Source of the DNA: Mycobacterium deserti
Lineage (GTDB): Bacteria; Actinomycetota; Actinomycetes; Mycobacteriales; Mycobacteriaceae
Direction: 5' to 3'
Assembly: GCF_025345615.1 (NCBI RefSeq)
Contig: NZ_JAODWD010000001.1
Span: 499,304-563,303, forward strand
DNA: 64,000 nt
Of the stretch, positions 29,429 to 39,289 are shown piece after piece. Each line of letters begins with the position of its first letter. Position 1 is the first letter of the stretch. The translations under genes were made by a program, and so were the position numbers. The notes under the pieces were generated by a model, which searched no databases, was not told the origin of the DNA, and saw only the letters and a list, made by a program, of their open reading frames with translations.

Positions 29429-30409
29429 GTGGGCACCGAGTGGACCGACAATCGCAAAAATCTCATGCTCTTCTCGGGTCGCGCGCACCCCGAATTGGCC
29501 GAGCAGGTAGCCAAAGAGCTCGACGTGCCGGTCACCGCGCAGACCGCCCGCGACTTCGCCAACGGCGAGATCTTCGTCCGGTTCGACGAGTCGGTGCGCG
29601 GCTGCGACGCGTTCGTCCTGCAGTCCCATCCGGCGCCGCTGAACACGTGGTTGATGGAACAACTGCTGATGATCGACGCGCTCAAGCGCGGCAGCGCCAA
29701 GCGGATCACCGCGATCCTGCCGTTCTACCCGTATGCGCGGCAGGACAAGAAGCACCGCGGCCGCGAACCGATCTCGGCCCGCCTGGTCGCCGACCTGCTC
29801 AAGACCGCGGGTGCCAACCGAATCCTCACCGTCGACCTGCACACCGATCAGATCCAGGGCTTCTTCGACGGCCCGGTCGATCACATGCGCGCGCAGAAAC
29901 TGCTGACCGGTTACATCGCCGAGAACTACGCCGACCACGACATGGTGGTCGTCTCCCCCGACTCCGGCCGCGTCCGCGTCGCGGAGAAGTGGGCCGACTC
30001 ACTCGGCGGCGTTCCGCTGGCGTTCATTCACAAGACGCGAGATCCGTTGGTGCCCAACCAGGTCGTGTCGAACCGCGTCGTCGGTGACGTGCGCGGCAAG
30101 ACGTGCGTCCTGACCGACGACATGATCGACACCGGCGGCACCATCGCCGGTGCGGTCAACCTGCTGCGGCAGGACGGCGCCAGCGACGTGATCATCGCCG
30201 CCACGCACGGGGTGTTGTCGGATCCGGCGGCTCAGCGTCTTGCCGACTGCGGCGCCCGCGAGGTGATCGTGACCAACACCCTGCCGATCGGCGAGGAGAA
30301 GCGGTTCCCGTCGTTGACGGTGCTGTCGATCGCGCCGCTGTTGGCCAACACCATCCGCGCGGTGTTCGACAACGGTTCGGTCACCAGCCTGTTCGACGGG
30401 TCCGCCTAG
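29429..30409 (+). CDS. prsA: Ribose-phosphate pyrophosphokinase (PRPP synthetase)
   Basis: 326 residues from a GTG at 29429 after GAGGG. It makes phosphoribosyl pyrophosphate from ribose-5-P and ATP for nucleotides, His, Trp and decaprenyl-P-arabinose. Signatures: LFSGRAHPELAEQVAKEL at the N-terminus, ILPFYPYARQDKKHRGREPISARLVADLL (ATP flexible loop), VDLHTDQIQGFFDGPVDH (PRPP synthetase signature) and the PRPP-binding loop VLTDDMIDTGGTIAGAV. It lies directly downstream of glmU, as in other mycobacteria. Confidence 0.95.
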   Translation: MGTEWTDNRKNLMLFSGRAHPELAEQVAKELDVPVTAQTARDFANGEIFVRFDESVRGCDAFVLQSHPAPLNTWLMEQLLMIDALKRGSAKRITAILPFYPYARQDKKHRGREPISARLVADLLKTAGANRILTVDLHTDQIQGFFDGPVDHMRAQKLLTGYIAENYADHDMVVVSPDSGRVRVAEKWADSLGGVPLAFIHKTRDPLVPNQVVSNRVVGDVRGKTCVLTDDMIDTGGTIAGAVNLLRQDGASDVIIAATHGVLSDPAAQRLADCGAREVIVTNTLPIGEEKRFPSLTVLSIAPLLANTIRAVFDNGSVTSLFDGSA

Positions 30410-30410
30410 C

Positions 30411-30758
30411 GTGCCTGCCGAAACGCGTATCTACCACAACCCGAAGTGCTCGACCTCACGCAAGACACTGGACCTGTTGCGCGACAACGGCATCGAGCCC
30501 GAAGTCGTGCAGTACCTGAAGACGCCGCCGACGCGCGCGGAGCTGGCGACGATGATCGCCGACGCGGGTATCGGCGTGCGAGCCGCGGTGCGCAAGCGTG
30601 AGTCGCTCTACGCCGAACTGGGTTTGGCCGACGCGTCCGACGACGAACTGCTCGACGCCCTGGCCGAGCACCCCATCCTGATCGAGCGGCCCTTTGTGAC
30701 GACGCCCAAGGGCACCCGGCTGGCGCGGCCGATCGACACGGTGCGCGAGATTCTGTGA
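30411..30758 (+). CDS. ArsC-family thioredoxin-fold protein (arsenate reductase-like)
   Basis: 115 residues from GTG 30411, 1 nt after the prsA stop. Glutaredoxin-linked ArsC fold: active site Cys in IYHNPKCSTSRKTLDLL (residues 8-24), the Arg triad residues in AVRKRESLYAELGL and LIERPFVTTPKGTRLARP (R-P-F-V motif). It would reduce arsenate or act as a Spx/ArsC-type thiol protein; no arsenic operon is nearby, so the arsenate role is uncertain. It ends with a GTGA overlap into lpqT, so the two are translationally coupled. Confidence 0.85.
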   Translation: MPAETRIYHNPKCSTSRKTLDLLRDNGIEPEVVQYLKTPPTRAELATMIADAGIGVRAAVRKRESLYAELGLADASDDELLDALAEHPILIERPFVTTPKGTRLARPIDTVREIL

Positions 30759-31417
30759 CGGCTCGGCACTGCGTGATCGCGGCGCTGATCGTCGTAGGCG
30801 CCTCGGGCTGCGCCACGGAAGCCCCTGACTACCAGTCGATTCTGTCGACCACCCCCACTACGGCTACGACGTCCGCCACGGAAGCGCCAGAACCCGTCGC
30901 GGCGTATCTCGACCGCGTAGGGGTGTCGGGTGACCCCGTCGTCGCCCCCGACAAGATGCCCGACCTGACGGTGACCTTGCCGATGCCCGCGGGCTGGCAG
31001 CCGTACCACAACCCGAACTTCGCGCCGGGCACCAAGGTGATCGCCAAAGGCGAGACGTATCCGATCGCGATGCTGGTCGCGCTGCGGCTCAACGGGAACT
31101 TCGATCCCAACGAGGCGGTCAAACACGGTTATGCCGACGCCGAGATGTCGCAGAACTTCAAACGCCTCAATGCGTCGACGGACAACTGGAAGGGTTTTCC
31201 GTCGTCGATGATCGAGGGCAGTTACGACCTCAACGGCGCGCGGATGCACAGCTACAACCGCATCGTGTTCGCGACCGGCGCCGCGCCGGCCAACCAGCGT
31301 TACCTCGTGCAGTTCACGGTCACCGGTTATGCCGAGAAGGCCGTCGAGGAGGCGCCTGACATCGAGAAGATCATCGGCGGCTTCAATGTCGCGGTGCCCA
31401 AAGCGCCACCGAAGTGA
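30755..31417 (+). CDS. lpqT: Lipoprotein LpqT (LpqN/LpqT family)
   Basis: 220 residues. A short signal peptide with lipobox VVGASGC (Cys at residue 19), a Thr/Ala/Pro-rich linker, then one LpqN/LpqT domain from about residue 45: DPVVAPDKMPDLTVTLPMPAGWQPYHNPNFAPG, LVALRLNGNFDPNEAVKHGYADAEM and GFPSSMIEGSYDLNGARMHSYNRIVFA, ending with RYLVQFTVTGYAEKAVEEAPDIEKIIGGF. The domain is a PspC/MOG1-like sandwich of unknown biochemical role at the envelope; LpqT affects TLR2 signalling in M. tuberculosis, as I recall. GTG 30755 overlaps the previous stop. Confidence 0.9.
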   Translation: MTARHCVIAALIVVGASGCATEAPDYQSILSTTPTTATTSATEAPEPVAAYLDRVGVSGDPVVAPDKMPDLTVTLPMPAGWQPYHNPNFAPGTKVIAKGETYPIAMLVALRLNGNFDPNEAVKHGYADAEMSQNFKRLNASTDNWKGFPSSMIEGSYDLNGARMHSYNRIVFATGAAPANQRYLVQFTVTGYAEKAVEEAPDIEKIIGGFNVAVPKAPPK

Positions 31418-31436
31418 CCGCATTAGGGTTTGCGTC

Positions 31437-32306
31437 ATGAGTCAGTGGACCTCTTCGGATCTGCCGTCATTCGCCGGACGCACCGTCATCGTGACGGGCG
31501 CCAACAGTGGCCTGGGCCTTGTCACCGCAAGCGAGTTGGCCCGCGTCGGCGCCAAAACGATCCTCGCCGTGCGCAATACCGCCAAAGGTGACGAGGCGGC
31601 CGCGAGCATGACCGGCGATGTCGAGGTCCGCAAGCTCGATCTGCAGGACCTGGCGTCGGTGCGCGCATTCGCCGACGGCGTGGACCACGTCGACGTGCTG
31701 GTGAACAACGCCGGAATCATGGCGGTGCCGTATGCATTGACCGTCGACGGCTTCGAGAGCCAGATCGGCACCAACCACCTCGGTCACTTCGCGCTGACGA
31801 ACCTGCTCCTGCCCAAGATCACCGACCGCGTGGTGACGGTGTCGTCGCAGATGCACATGCTGGGCTACGTCAGCCTCAAGGACCTGAACTGGAAATCGCG
31901 GCCGTACTCGGCATGGCTGGCCTACGGGCAGTCCAAGCTGGCGAACCTGCTCTTCACCAGCGAGTTGCAGCGACGGCTCGACGCGGCCGGATCGCCGTTG
32001 AAGGCGCTGGCCGCCCATCCCGGATACTCGGCGACCAATCTGCAGGGTCACACCGGAAACCGGTTCGGCAGCAGGATTTGGGACGCCGGTAACCGGTTGC
32101 TGGCCACCCCCGCCGAGTTCGGCGCCCGCCAGACGCTTTACGCCGTCGCACAGGATCTTCCCGGCGACACGTTCGTCGGCCCCAAGTTCTCGATGTGGGG
32201 CACGACGGGCAACCACTGGCGCAGCCCCCTGGCCCGCGACGCCGGCAAGGCCACCGGACTGTGGGAGCTGTCCGATCAGCTCACCGACACCAAATTTCCG
32301 CTCTAG
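31437..32306 (+). CDS. Short-chain dehydrogenase/reductase (retinol-dehydrogenase-like)
   Basis: 289 residues. NAD(P) motif VTGANSGLGLVTASELA near residue 20, DLQD (ribose contact), NNAGIM near 87, the N-H-L-G-H-F-A-L-T-N-L-L-L motif near 112, catalytic Ser in TVSSQMH and active site YGQSKLAN near 160. This pattern (NHLGHFALT and YxxSKLAN) is that of the oxidoreductase/retinol dehydrogenase SDR group common in mycobacteria. ATG 31437 has TAGGGT (31424-31429) 7 nt upstream, so it is probably leaderless and independent of lpqT. The substrate is unknown. Confidence 0.9.
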   Translation: MSQWTSSDLPSFAGRTVIVTGANSGLGLVTASELARVGAKTILAVRNTAKGDEAAASMTGDVEVRKLDLQDLASVRAFADGVDHVDVLVNNAGIMAVPYALTVDGFESQIGTNHLGHFALTNLLLPKITDRVVTVSSQMHMLGYVSLKDLNWKSRPYSAWLAYGQSKLANLLFTSELQRRLDAAGSPLKALAAHPGYSATNLQGHTGNRFGSRIWDAGNRLLATPAEFGARQTLYAVAQDLPGDTFVGPKFSMWGTTGNHWRSPLARDAGKATGLWELSDQLTDTKFPL

Positions 32307-32440
32307 GCGGCATCTGCGCTACCCTCGGCAGCGCGTCACGGCGAGGGTGGTAACGACCACCGTTATCGACGGAACACGCAGCTTCGAGCTTGCGACCCTG
32401 GCCGTGCCCGACACCAACGACCGGCACAGGAGCAACGCAC

Positions 32441-33133
32441 ATGGCCAAGACCGCGGCCCGCAACACCAACAATCTGACCGCTTCGGTTCGCACCGAGACG
32501 GGTAAGGGCGCCTCGCGCCGCGCCCGCCGCGAGGGCAAGGTGCCCGCGGTGCTCTACGGCCACGGGACCGACCCGCAGCACCTGGAACTCAACGCCCGCG
32601 ACTTCGCCGCCGTGCTGCGCCACTCGGGAACCAATGCGGTGCTGACCCTCGACATCGACGGCAAGGAACAGCTCGCGCTGACCAAGTCGCTCGAGATCCA
32701 CCCGATCCGCCGCAACATCCAGCACGCCGACCTGCTCGTCGTGCGTCGCGGCGAGAAGGTCACCGTCGAGGTCACCGTCGTCGTCGAGGGCGAAGCCGTC
32801 CCGGGCACTCTGGTGACCCAGGACGCGAACACCATCCAGATCGAGGCCGACGTGCAGTCCATTCCGGAGCAGTTGACCGTTTCCATCGAGGGCGCCGATG
32901 TCGGCACGCAGTTCACCGCCGACGCCATCGAGCTGCCGTCGGGCGTGTCGCTGATCTCCGACCCCGAGACGCTCGTGGTCAACGTGGTCGCCGCGCCGAC
33001 GGAAGAGGAGCTCGAGGCCGAGGGCGGCGGCGCATCGGTCGAGGAGCAGGCCGCCGAGGTCGCCGAGGCAGAGGCCGAAGCCGAGGGCGAGGGCGAGGAC
33101 GCCGGGGCGGCGGCCGCCGAAGAGTCCGAGTAA
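32441..33133 (+). CDS. rplY: 50S ribosomal protein L25 / Ctc-type
   Basis: 230 residues. N-terminal L25 domain ([31 protein letters not shown]), which binds 5S rRNA, followed by the TL5/Ctc C-terminal beta domain ([71 protein letters not shown]) and an acidic Glu/Ala tail of about 45 residues. ATG 32441 follows AGGAGC. It is followed 6 nt later by pth, an arrangement conserved in many bacteria and consistent with a shared translation role. Confidence 0.95.
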   Translation: MAKTAARNTNNLTASVRTETGKGASRRARREGKVPAVLYGHGTDPQHLELNARDFAAVLRHSGTNAVLTLDIDGKEQLALTKSLEIHPIRRNIQHADLLVVRRGEKVTVEVTVVVEGEAVPGTLVTQDANTIQIEADVQSIPEQLTVSIEGADVGTQFTADAIELPSGVSLISDPETLVVNVVAAPTEEELEAEGGGASVEEQAAEVAEAEAEAEGEGEDAGAAAAEESE

Positions 33134-33139
33134 GTCGGC

Positions 33140-33718
33140 ATGGCCGATTCACTACTCGTGGTCGGCCTGGGCAACCCGGGGCCGCAGTACGCGACCACCC
33201 GGCACAACCTCGGATTCCTCGTCGCCGACATCCTCGCCGACCGCATGGGCTCGGGGTTCAAGGTGCACAAGAAGTCGGGCGCTGAGGTGGTCACGGGCCG
33301 CCTCGGCGAACGCCCGGTGGTGTTGGCCAAGCCGCGGACCTACATGAACGAGTCGGGACGCCAGGTGGGCCTGCTGGCCAAGTTCTATTCGATCCCGCCG
33401 GCGGACGTGGTGGTGATCCACGACGAACTCGACATCGACTTCGGCCGCATCCGGTTGAAGTCCGGCGGTGGAGTTGCGGGCCACAACGGCCTGCGGTCAG
33501 TCGCCTCTGCGTTGACTAGCAACGACTTTCAGCGCGTCCGCATCGGCATCGGGCGTCCGCCCGGCCGAAAGGACGGGGCGTCGTTCGTGTTGAGCACCTT
33601 CACCTCGGCCGAATGGAAGGACGTTCCGACGATCTGCGAACAGGCCGCCGACGCCACCGAACTTCTTGTGACGCAGGGGCTGGAGCCCGCGCAGAACACC
33701 GTGCACGCCTGGGGCTAG
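33140..33718 (+). CDS. pth: Peptidyl-tRNA hydrolase
   Basis: 192 residues. It recycles peptidyl-tRNA dropped from ribosomes. Motifs: [23 protein letters not shown] with the catalytic His, [40 protein letters not shown] (catalytic Asp and the GHNGL signature), and [14 protein letters not shown]. Its 3' end overlaps the end of the cutinase gene by 4 nt in convergent orientation, so antisense read-through from either side is likely. Confidence 0.95.
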   Translation: MADSLLVVGLGNPGPQYATTRHNLGFLVADILADRMGSGFKVHKKSGAEVVTGRLGERPVVLAKPRTYMNESGRQVGLLAKFYSIPPADVVVIHDELDIDFGRIRLKSGGGVAGHNGLRSVASALTSNDFQRVRIGIGRPPGRKDGASFVLSTFTSAEWKDVPTICEQAADATELLVTQGLEPAQNTVHAWG

Positions 33719-34407
33719 CCGGTCCGACCCGCCAGCGTGGTGACCGGCGCCGTAGTGGCGAGCCGGTCGGCGACGAACTGCGCTGCCTGCGTTGCCATTC
33801 CGGACTGGACATACAGGCTGTGCGCGGCGACGTCGTTGCCGTTCGAACACACCGGGTCGGCGCCGTTGCACAGGTCGATGGTCTTACCGCCGTAAGCCGG
33901 GCTCAGCGTGGTGAGCGGACCGCCGAGCAGCCGGATCGACGGGTTGCCGAAGACCGCGACGGCGGCGACATGGTCGGCGACACCGGCAGGTAGGGGTCGG
34001 GTGAACCCCAGTGTCGGGGTCTGAGCCAGCGCGAGCGCGTCGATGACCGCGGCACCCTGCGAGTACCCGCCGAGCACGATGCTGGTGTCGGGGCAGGTGG
34101 TCGCGATGTTCTGCACGAACAGGCTGGCATCGTTCGCCCCGTCGGCGGCACGCAGGAAGTCGCGCGTGGCCGGGTAGTTGACGGCGTACACGTCGACGGA
34201 CTTGTCGGGCACGCGCGAGCGCAGTTCGTCGACGAACGCGTCGCCCACCCGCCCGATACCGACCGGCTCGCCGGTACCCCGGGCGAACACCACCTGAACG
34301 TCAGGACACGAATCTGCATGTGCGGTCGCGGTGACCGCGGGTGCGACGAGCGTCGCACACGAAACAATCGCTGCGGCAACGCCGATCAGCACCCGATTCA
34401 TCTTCAT
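33715..34407 (-). CDS. Secreted cutinase-family serine esterase
   Basis: 230 residues with a signal peptide ([26 protein letters not shown]). The mature cutinase fold has Cys-Pro-Asp at the start ([19 protein letters not shown]), nucleophile elbow [13 protein letters not shown] with Ser in G-Y-S-Q-G, Asp in CNGADPVC and His in DVAAHSLYV, plus the disulfide-forming Cys pairs of cutinases. Mycobacterial members (Cfp21, Culp group) cleave lipid esters at the cell surface. Start ATG 34407; a nearby in-frame ATG at 34401 is equally possible. It is convergent with pth and upstream of none of its neighbours, so it is monocistronic. Confidence 0.92.
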   Translation of the reverse strand: MKMNRVLIGVAAAIVSCATLVAPAVTATAHADSCPDVQVVFARGTGEPVGIGRVGDAFVDELRSRVPDKSVDVYAVNYPATRDFLRAADGANDASLFVQNIATTCPDTSIVLGGYSQGAAVIDALALAQTPTLGFTRPLPAGVADHVAAVAVFGNPSIRLLGGPLTTLSPAYGGKTIDLCNGADPVCSNGNDVAAHSLYVQSGMATQAAQFVADRLATTAPVTTLAGRTG

Positions 34408-34448
34408 GATCGGAGCAAACGCCGGAGCCGGTAGTTTTCATCCCGGGC

Positions 34449-35297
34449 CTAGTCGGCCGTGCGGCGGGCATAGGCCCGCAGCGCGAACGGCGCGATCACG
34501 GCCGTCATGGCCAACGACCACAGGATTGTGGCGAGCACGGGATGGTGCAGCGGCAACTGCGCCTCGGGCGGGGCGGGCGGACCGTTACCCCACAACTCCC
34601 GCATCGCCTGTGCCAGCGACGAGACGGGATTCCACTCGGCGATGACCCGCAGCCAGTGCGGCATCGGCTCGGTCGGCGCAAACGTGTTGGCCAGGAACGT
34701 CACCGGGAACAGCACGGTGAACATCACGCCGTTGACCGCCTCGACCGAGCGCATCAGCGAGCCGATGAGAATCCCGAACCAGATCATCCCGAAGCCGAAC
34801 ACCAGGATCAGCGCGAACGCCAGAACCGCCTCGGCCACACCGCCGCGGATGCGCCAGCCGATGCACAGTCCGGTGATGGCCATCACCACCACACCGAGCG
34901 ACGAATGCAGGAGGCTGGCGACGCTGCGGCCGATGAGCACCGCGGAGCGTCGGATCGGCAGTGACCGGAACCGGTCGATGATGCCCTTCTCGACGTCGGC
35001 GGTGATGCCGGTGGACACCACGAATGCGGTGAAGACGATGGTCTGCGCCTGGATTCCCGGCAGCAGGAACTCCCGGTAGGACGCGCTACCCCTGGTCGCG
35101 ATCGACGCACCGAAGACGAACGCGAACAGCAGCACGAACATGATCGGCTGCACGGTCACGTCGCTGAGCATCTCCGGCATCCGCTTCGTGTGAATCATGT
35201 TGCGCTTGACCATAATCCATGACTGCTGAGCGATGTTGGTCGGCCGGATCTGCGGTCGGTCGGTAGCGATACGTGGCTTCTGTTCGGTGACCGTCAT
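34449..35297 (-). CDS. ABC-2 type transporter permease (DrrB-like)
   Basis: 282 residues with six hydrophobic helices. An N-terminal cytoplasmic stretch (QQSWIMVKRNMIHTKRMPEMLSDVTVQPIMFVLLFAFVFGASI) leads into the membrane part; FLLPGIQAQTIVFTAFVVSTGITADVEKGIIDRFRSLPI is the DrrB/daunorubicin-resistance signature region, followed by FPVTFLANTFAPTEPMPHWLRVIAEWNPVSSLAQAMREL. Pairs with the ATPase gene immediately upstream by an ATGA overlap (35294-35297). It exports a lipid or drug; the substrate is unknown, although the neighbour pks16 suggests a lipid. Confidence 0.9.
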   Translation of the reverse strand: MTVTEQKPRIATDRPQIRPTNIAQQSWIMVKRNMIHTKRMPEMLSDVTVQPIMFVLLFAFVFGASIATRGSASYREFLLPGIQAQTIVFTAFVVSTGITADVEKGIIDRFRSLPIRRSAVLIGRSVASLLHSSLGVVVMAITGLCIGWRIRGGVAEAVLAFALILVFGFGMIWFGILIGSLMRSVEAVNGVMFTVLFPVTFLANTFAPTEPMPHWLRVIAEWNPVSSLAQAMRELWGNGPPAPPEAQLPLHHPVLATILWSLAMTAVIAPFALRAYARRTAD

Positions 35298-36259
35298 GCG
35301 CCCGCCACCTCCGCTTGCTGCTCTGCGCGGTGGCCGGTGAGCGACAGGAAGACGTCGTCGAGGCTGGGCCGCGACAGTCCGATGTCGTCGACCTCGATCG
35401 CGCTCTCCTGCAGCCAGCCCGCCACCCGAGTCATGTCGGCGATGCCGTCGGCCGCCGCGGTGAGCTTGCGAGCACCCACATCGACGTGAACTTCCGCGCC
35501 GGTGCGGGCCAGCAGCTCACGGGCCGCGGGCAGGTCGGTGGCGCGCGAGACCGTCACCACCAGACTGGAGTTGCCGGCCTGCTCCTTGAGTTGCAGTGGC
35601 GTGCCCTGCGCGATGATCCGGCCGTGGTCGATCACGACGATGTCATCGGCCAATTGGTCAGCCTCCTCGAGATACTGCGTGGTCAACAGCAGCGTGGTGC
35701 CTTGGGCGACCAGGTGGCGCAACATGTCCCACAGGTCGCTGCGGCTGCGCGGATCAAGTCCGGTGGTGGGCTCGTCGAGGAACAGGACCGGCGGCGACGC
35801 GATGAGGCTGACCGCCAGATCGAGCCTGCGCCGCATGCCGCCCGAGTACGAGCGCACCGGCCGGTCGGCAGCATCGGCGATGGCGAACTGTTGGAGCAGT
35901 TCATCTTCCAACCGCGCCAGGTCCTTGCGGCGGATGCCGTACAGGCCGCCGATCATCCGGATGTTCTCGCGACCGGTCAGCAGTTCGTCGACGGTGGCGA
36001 CCTGTCCGGTGAGCCCCATGTTGCGGCGCACCATGTCCGGCTCGTCACGCACGTCGTATCCGGCGACGCGGGCTGTGCCGCTGGTGGGCTCGGACAGCGT
36101 GGTCATCATCCGCACCGTCGTGGTCTTGCCCGCGCCGTTGGGCCCGAGCAGGCCCAGCACGGAGCCGGGCGGGACGGTGAAGCTGACCCCGTCGACCGCG
36201 CGGTTCTCGCCGAACTGCTTGACGAGATCGATCGCCTCGATGGCGGGTGCAGTGGACAT
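35294..36259 (-). CDS. ABC transporter ATP-binding protein (DrrA-like)
   Basis: 321 residues. Walker A LLGPNGAGKTTTVRMM near residue 35, Q-loop in NMGLTGQVATVDELLTGREN, ABC signature YSGGMRRRLDLAVSLI near 133, Walker B VLFLDEPTTGLDP near 155, H-loop replaced by LLTTQYLEEADQLAD (Gln instead of His, usual for DrrA), and the DrrA C-terminal extension (SRPSLDDVFLSLTGHRAEQ). I start it at ATG 36259: TACCGT (36272-36267, minus strand) with a 7-nt spacer predicts a leaderless mRNA. It precedes the permease in the same operon. Confidence 0.92.
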   Translation of the reverse strand: MSTAPAIEAIDLVKQFGENRAVDGVSFTVPPGSVLGLLGPNGAGKTTTVRMMTTLSEPTSGTARVAGYDVRDEPDMVRRNMGLTGQVATVDELLTGRENIRMIGGLYGIRRKDLARLEDELLQQFAIADAADRPVRSYSGGMRRRLDLAVSLIASPPVLFLDEPTTGLDPRSRSDLWDMLRHLVAQGTTLLLTTQYLEEADQLADDIVVIDHGRIIAQGTPLQLKEQAGNSSLVVTVSRATDLPAARELLARTGAEVHVDVGARKLTAAADGIADMTRVAGWLQESAIEVDDIGLSRPSLDDVFLSLTGHRAEQQAEVAGA

Positions 36260-36324
36260 GACACCGACGGTATCGACAGCCCCCGACACGGGGCCAGTCG
36301 ATTAAGAACCGGGCGTCGGCGCGA

Positions 36325-37959
36325 CTAGGTGACGAGCGACACCGAGTTGGAACGGCGCAACTTGCCCGACGGGGTCTTCGGGATCGTGCCCGGCCCCAGC
36401 ACCACGACGTTGCGCGGCCGCACATCGACCTCGGCCACCACCTCGTGAGCGACCTGTCGTTCGATGCGGTGCACCTCGTCCGGGTCCTGCCAGGCGTTGG
36501 ACTCGACCGCGACGGCGAACGTCTCACGCGAGTGCCCGGCATCCAGGCGCACCGCGACCGCGCAACCCGGCCGAACGCCCTCGACGCGGCCCGCGGCCCG
36601 CTCGATGTCAGTCGGGTAGATGTTGCGCCCGGCCATGATGATCACGTCCTTGACGCGGCCGCACACGATGATGTTGCCTTCCTCGGTGATGTAGCCGAGG
36701 TCGCCGGTGTCGTACCAGCCGTGCTCGTCTTGGGCGGGGATGAAGCCACCCATGGTGATGTAGCCGGGTGTCAGCGACTCACCGCGCAGCTCGATCACTC
36801 CGACGCCACGCGGCGGCATCACGTTGCCGTGCTCATCGATGACGCGCGCCTCCAAGTCCGTCAGCAGCGGGCCCAGCGAGGCCAGCCGACGGGTATTGCC
36901 CTTGGTGGCGGGCACGGCGCGGCGCAGCGCGGCCAGCAGGTCGGCGTCAACCTCGTCGACGACCAGACCGGCACCACACGGGGAGAACGACACCGCCAGC
37001 GTCGTCTCGGCCATTCCGTAGGCCGGCAGGATCGCGTCGGGGCGAAGGCCGAACGGCTTACCCGCGTCGAGCAGATCCTCGACGTCGGCGGGCTCGACGG
37101 GCTCGGCGCCCGAGAGCGCGAACCGCAGCGTCGACAGGTCGAACTGACCCGGCTCGGCCTGCTTGCGCAGCCGCTTGGCGAACAGCGCATAGGCGAAGTT
37201 CGGCGCCGCGGTCATGGTGCCCTTGTACTTGTCGATCAGCTTGGCCCACAGCAAGGTGTCCCGCAGGAAGTCCATCGGGGTGACCTTGACCAGCTCGGCA
37301 CCGAAATACATCGGGATGGTCAGGAAGCCGACCATGCCCATGTCGTGGAAGCAGGGCAGCCAGCTGACCATGACGTCCTTCTCGACGTCGTACTCGGCGC
37401 CGATGAACATCGCCTCGGCGTTGGAGTAGATGTTGCGGTGCGTGATCTGCACGGCCTTCGGGGAGCCGGTGGAGCCGGACGTCAGCTGCATCAGCGCCAG
37501 ATCGTCCTCCCCGACCTCGACGGGGTCGATCGGCTCCGAGGCCAGCAGGTCGGCGACGGTGAGGACCTTGATGCCCTTCTCCTCGAGCACTGGGATGGCC
37601 ACCAGGAACGGCTCGGAGACGATGACGGCCTTCGCCTCGATCATGCCGATGACCGTCATGGTGTCCTCGGCCCAGATGACGAGGTCGGTGCGCGGGGTGG
37701 GCTGGTGCAGCATCGTGAGGCTGGCGCCGCGCATCCACAGGCCCTGCGCGGTCGGGGCGATCTCGACCGGGAAGCCGGCCAACACGCCGACGGCGTCGCC
37801 GTGGCCGATGCCCGCGGCCGCGAGACCCCCCGCGATGCGGCGGGCTCGCTCGTGAACCTCACCCCAGGTATGGCGGACCGGCTCGTGTGGCTCACCGGTG
37901 ACCATGCCCGTCGTGACGGTGCGCGCGTTGCGGTACATCTTCTCGGTGAACCTGCTCAC
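36325..37959 (-). CDS. pks16: Fatty-acyl-AMP ligase-type protein, Pks16-like
   Basis: 544 residues from GTG 37959 after AAGGAGG. Acyl-adenylate enzyme: P-loop [20 protein letters not shown] near residue 165, [26 protein letters not shown] (the FAAL-type H-D-M-G motif), adenine-binding [56 protein letters not shown], and Lys in [14 protein letters not shown] at the end. Chain-length and phosphopantetheine partner are unknown. By position and sequence it matches Pks16 (Rv1013), which despite the name is not a polyketide synthase. It is the first gene of a run that includes the drrAB-like pair downstream. Confidence 0.88.
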   Translation of the reverse strand: MSRFTEKMYRNARTVTTGMVTGEPHEPVRHTWGEVHERARRIAGGLAAAGIGHGDAVGVLAGFPVEIAPTAQGLWMRGASLTMLHQPTPRTDLVIWAEDTMTVIGMIEAKAVIVSEPFLVAIPVLEEKGIKVLTVADLLASEPIDPVEVGEDDLALMQLTSGSTGSPKAVQITHRNIYSNAEAMFIGAEYDVEKDVMVSWLPCFHDMGMVGFLTIPMYFGAELVKVTPMDFLRDTLLWAKLIDKYKGTMTAAPNFAYALFAKRLRKQAEPGQFDLSTLRFALSGAEPVEPADVEDLLDAGKPFGLRPDAILPAYGMAETTLAVSFSPCGAGLVVDEVDADLLAALRRAVPATKGNTRRLASLGPLLTDLEARVIDEHGNVMPPRGVGVIELRGESLTPGYITMGGFIPAQDEHGWYDTGDLGYITEEGNIIVCGRVKDVIIMAGRNIYPTDIERAAGRVEGVRPGCAVAVRLDAGHSRETFAVAVESNAWQDPDEVHRIERQVAHEVVAEVDVRPRNVVVLGPGTIPKTPSGKLRRSNSVSLVT

Positions 37960-38272
37960 GACGACCTCCTTGGCTTCAGAGCAAAGGCCCTGAGGTTATG
38001 CTCCGCCTGCTCAGCGGCGTTTTCGCGTAGGCGCGCACACGAATTGGGCGCGGTTGTGTCACGAAACGGTGAGGTAGCCGACAGACGCTTGTATCCGACG
38101 ATGCGCCCACCGAGGTTGACGGTAGGCGAAGTGGGCGCGTCCGAAGCTTGACCGCTAGTTTTCACCGCGCATCATCTTAAGCAACTCTTAAGTAGCCGCC
38201 AAACTGTCACGGTAAATGAGGTCTGGGTCACACCTGTTCGTGACCGGATCGATGCGTCGTCGGCGCCCGCGT
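37960..38272. other. Gene-free interval between ispE and pks16
   Basis: It contains the ribosome site of pks16 (AAGGAGG on the minus strand) and presumably its promoter. TCTTAAG occurs twice 10 nt apart (38175-38192) and no coding frame looks real. No transcription terminator is obvious, so ispE transcripts may run on. Confidence 0.45.
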
Positions 38273-39232
38273 CTACACCGATGTCGTCGGCGCGGGCACC
38301 ACGCGGGCCCCGTGCACCGGTCCACTGGCCACCCGCACGGTGCGGCAGACGCCCGCGTCGGCCAATTGGATTCCGACATCCATTGCCGATGCGGCCGAGG
38401 TACAGAGGAACGCACACGTCGGCCCCGACCCCGACACGATGCCCGCCAGCGCGCCCGCCTCGGTGCCCGCCTGCAGCGTGCGGCCCAACCCCGGATCCAG
38501 GCTCAGCGCGGCGGGCTGCAGATCGTTGCCGAGCAGCGGTGCGAGCTCCGCGGGGTCCCCGGAGGCCAGCGCGGCCAAGACCGGCTCGGCATCGTCGAGC
38601 CGTGGCGGCGTCTTGCCTGCGGTGTCCCGCAGCCGGTCGATCTCGGCGAACACCGCGGGCGTCGACAAGCCGCCGTCGGCGAACGCGAGCACCCAGTGGA
38701 ACGTGCTGCGGGCCAGCACGGTGGCCAGTTCCTCACCGCGGCCCGTGCCCAGCGCGGTGCCGCCGTGCAGCGCGAACGGCACGTCGCTGCCCAGTTGGGC
38801 GGCCAGCACGTGCAGATCGCGCCGCGGCACGCCCAGCTCCCACAGCTCGTTGATCGCGACCAACACCGCGGCCGCGTCGGCGCTGCCGCCCGCCATCCCG
38901 CCGGCCACCGGAATCGACTTCTCGATGCTGATCGCCACGTCCGGTGCCCGGCCGACGTGCTCGGCCATCAGCTCGGCGGCCCGCCACGCGAGGTTGCGTT
39001 CGTCGGACGGCAAAGATTCCACACCTTCGCCCGACATCTCCAGCGACAGCATGTCGGCGGTGCGGACGGTGACCTCGTCGAGCAGCGACACGGCGTGAAA
39101 GACAGTGGTCAGTTCGTGATAGCCGTCCGAGCGCAGATCGCCGACCTCCAGATAGAGGTTGACCTTGCCAGGCACCCGCACGGTGACCGAACCGGTGGGA
39201 ACCCACTCGGATGCGGCGCTTCCGTCGGACAC
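38273..39232 (-). CDS. ispE: 4-diphosphocytidyl-2-C-methyl-D-erythritol kinase
   Basis: 319 residues, GHMP kinase of the non-mevalonate isoprenoid pathway. Signatures: [31 protein letters not shown] at the N-terminus, the ATP loop [24 protein letters not shown] near residue 115, [23 protein letters not shown] and the GSGPTCAFL motif near 265. The start is GTG 39232, with TAGTGT (39245-39240) 7 nt upstream: a leaderless start. It is divergent from the kinase gene at 39290. Confidence 0.93.
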   Translation of the reverse strand: MSDGSAASEWVPTGSVTVRVPGKVNLYLEVGDLRSDGYHELTTVFHAVSLLDEVTVRTADMLSLEMSGEGVESLPSDERNLAWRAAELMAEHVGRAPDVAISIEKSIPVAGGMAGGSADAAAVLVAINELWELGVPRRDLHVLAAQLGSDVPFALHGGTALGTGRGEELATVLARSTFHWVLAFADGGLSTPAVFAEIDRLRDTAGKTPPRLDDAEPVLAALASGDPAELAPLLGNDLQPAALSLDPGLGRTLQAGTEAGALAGIVSGSGPTCAFLCTSAASAMDVGIQLADAGVCRTVRVASGPVHGARVVPAPTTSV

Positions 39233-39239
39233 GGACCCG

Positions 39240-39283
39240 ACACTAACGGTCGGGGCCTGTTCCCGGTCGCCGAACCCTACGCT
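39240..39283. promoter_or_regulatory. Divergent leaderless -10 boxes for ispE and the Ser/Thr kinase
   Basis: Minus: TAGTGT (39245-39240), 7 nt before GTG 39232. Plus: TACGCT (39278-39283), 6 nt before GTG 39290. Both match TANNNT with the start codon as the expected +1. Confidence 0.55.
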
Positions 39284-39289
39284 GTGAAG

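Noticed and set aside
36445..38151. 568-codon plus-strand open frame antisense to pks16
   Set aside because: No ribosome site or recognisable domain, and pks16 on the other strand has all its motifs.
38203..38230. A third ECF41 promoter (TGTCACG near 38205)
   Set aside because: The TGTC element at the 16-nt spacing is missing and no ECF41 gene follows.
38216..39289. N-terminal extension of the Ser/Thr kinase
   Set aside because: The open frame upstream is antisense to ispE; a TANNNT box 6 nt before GTG 39290 and the normal kinase start support the short form.
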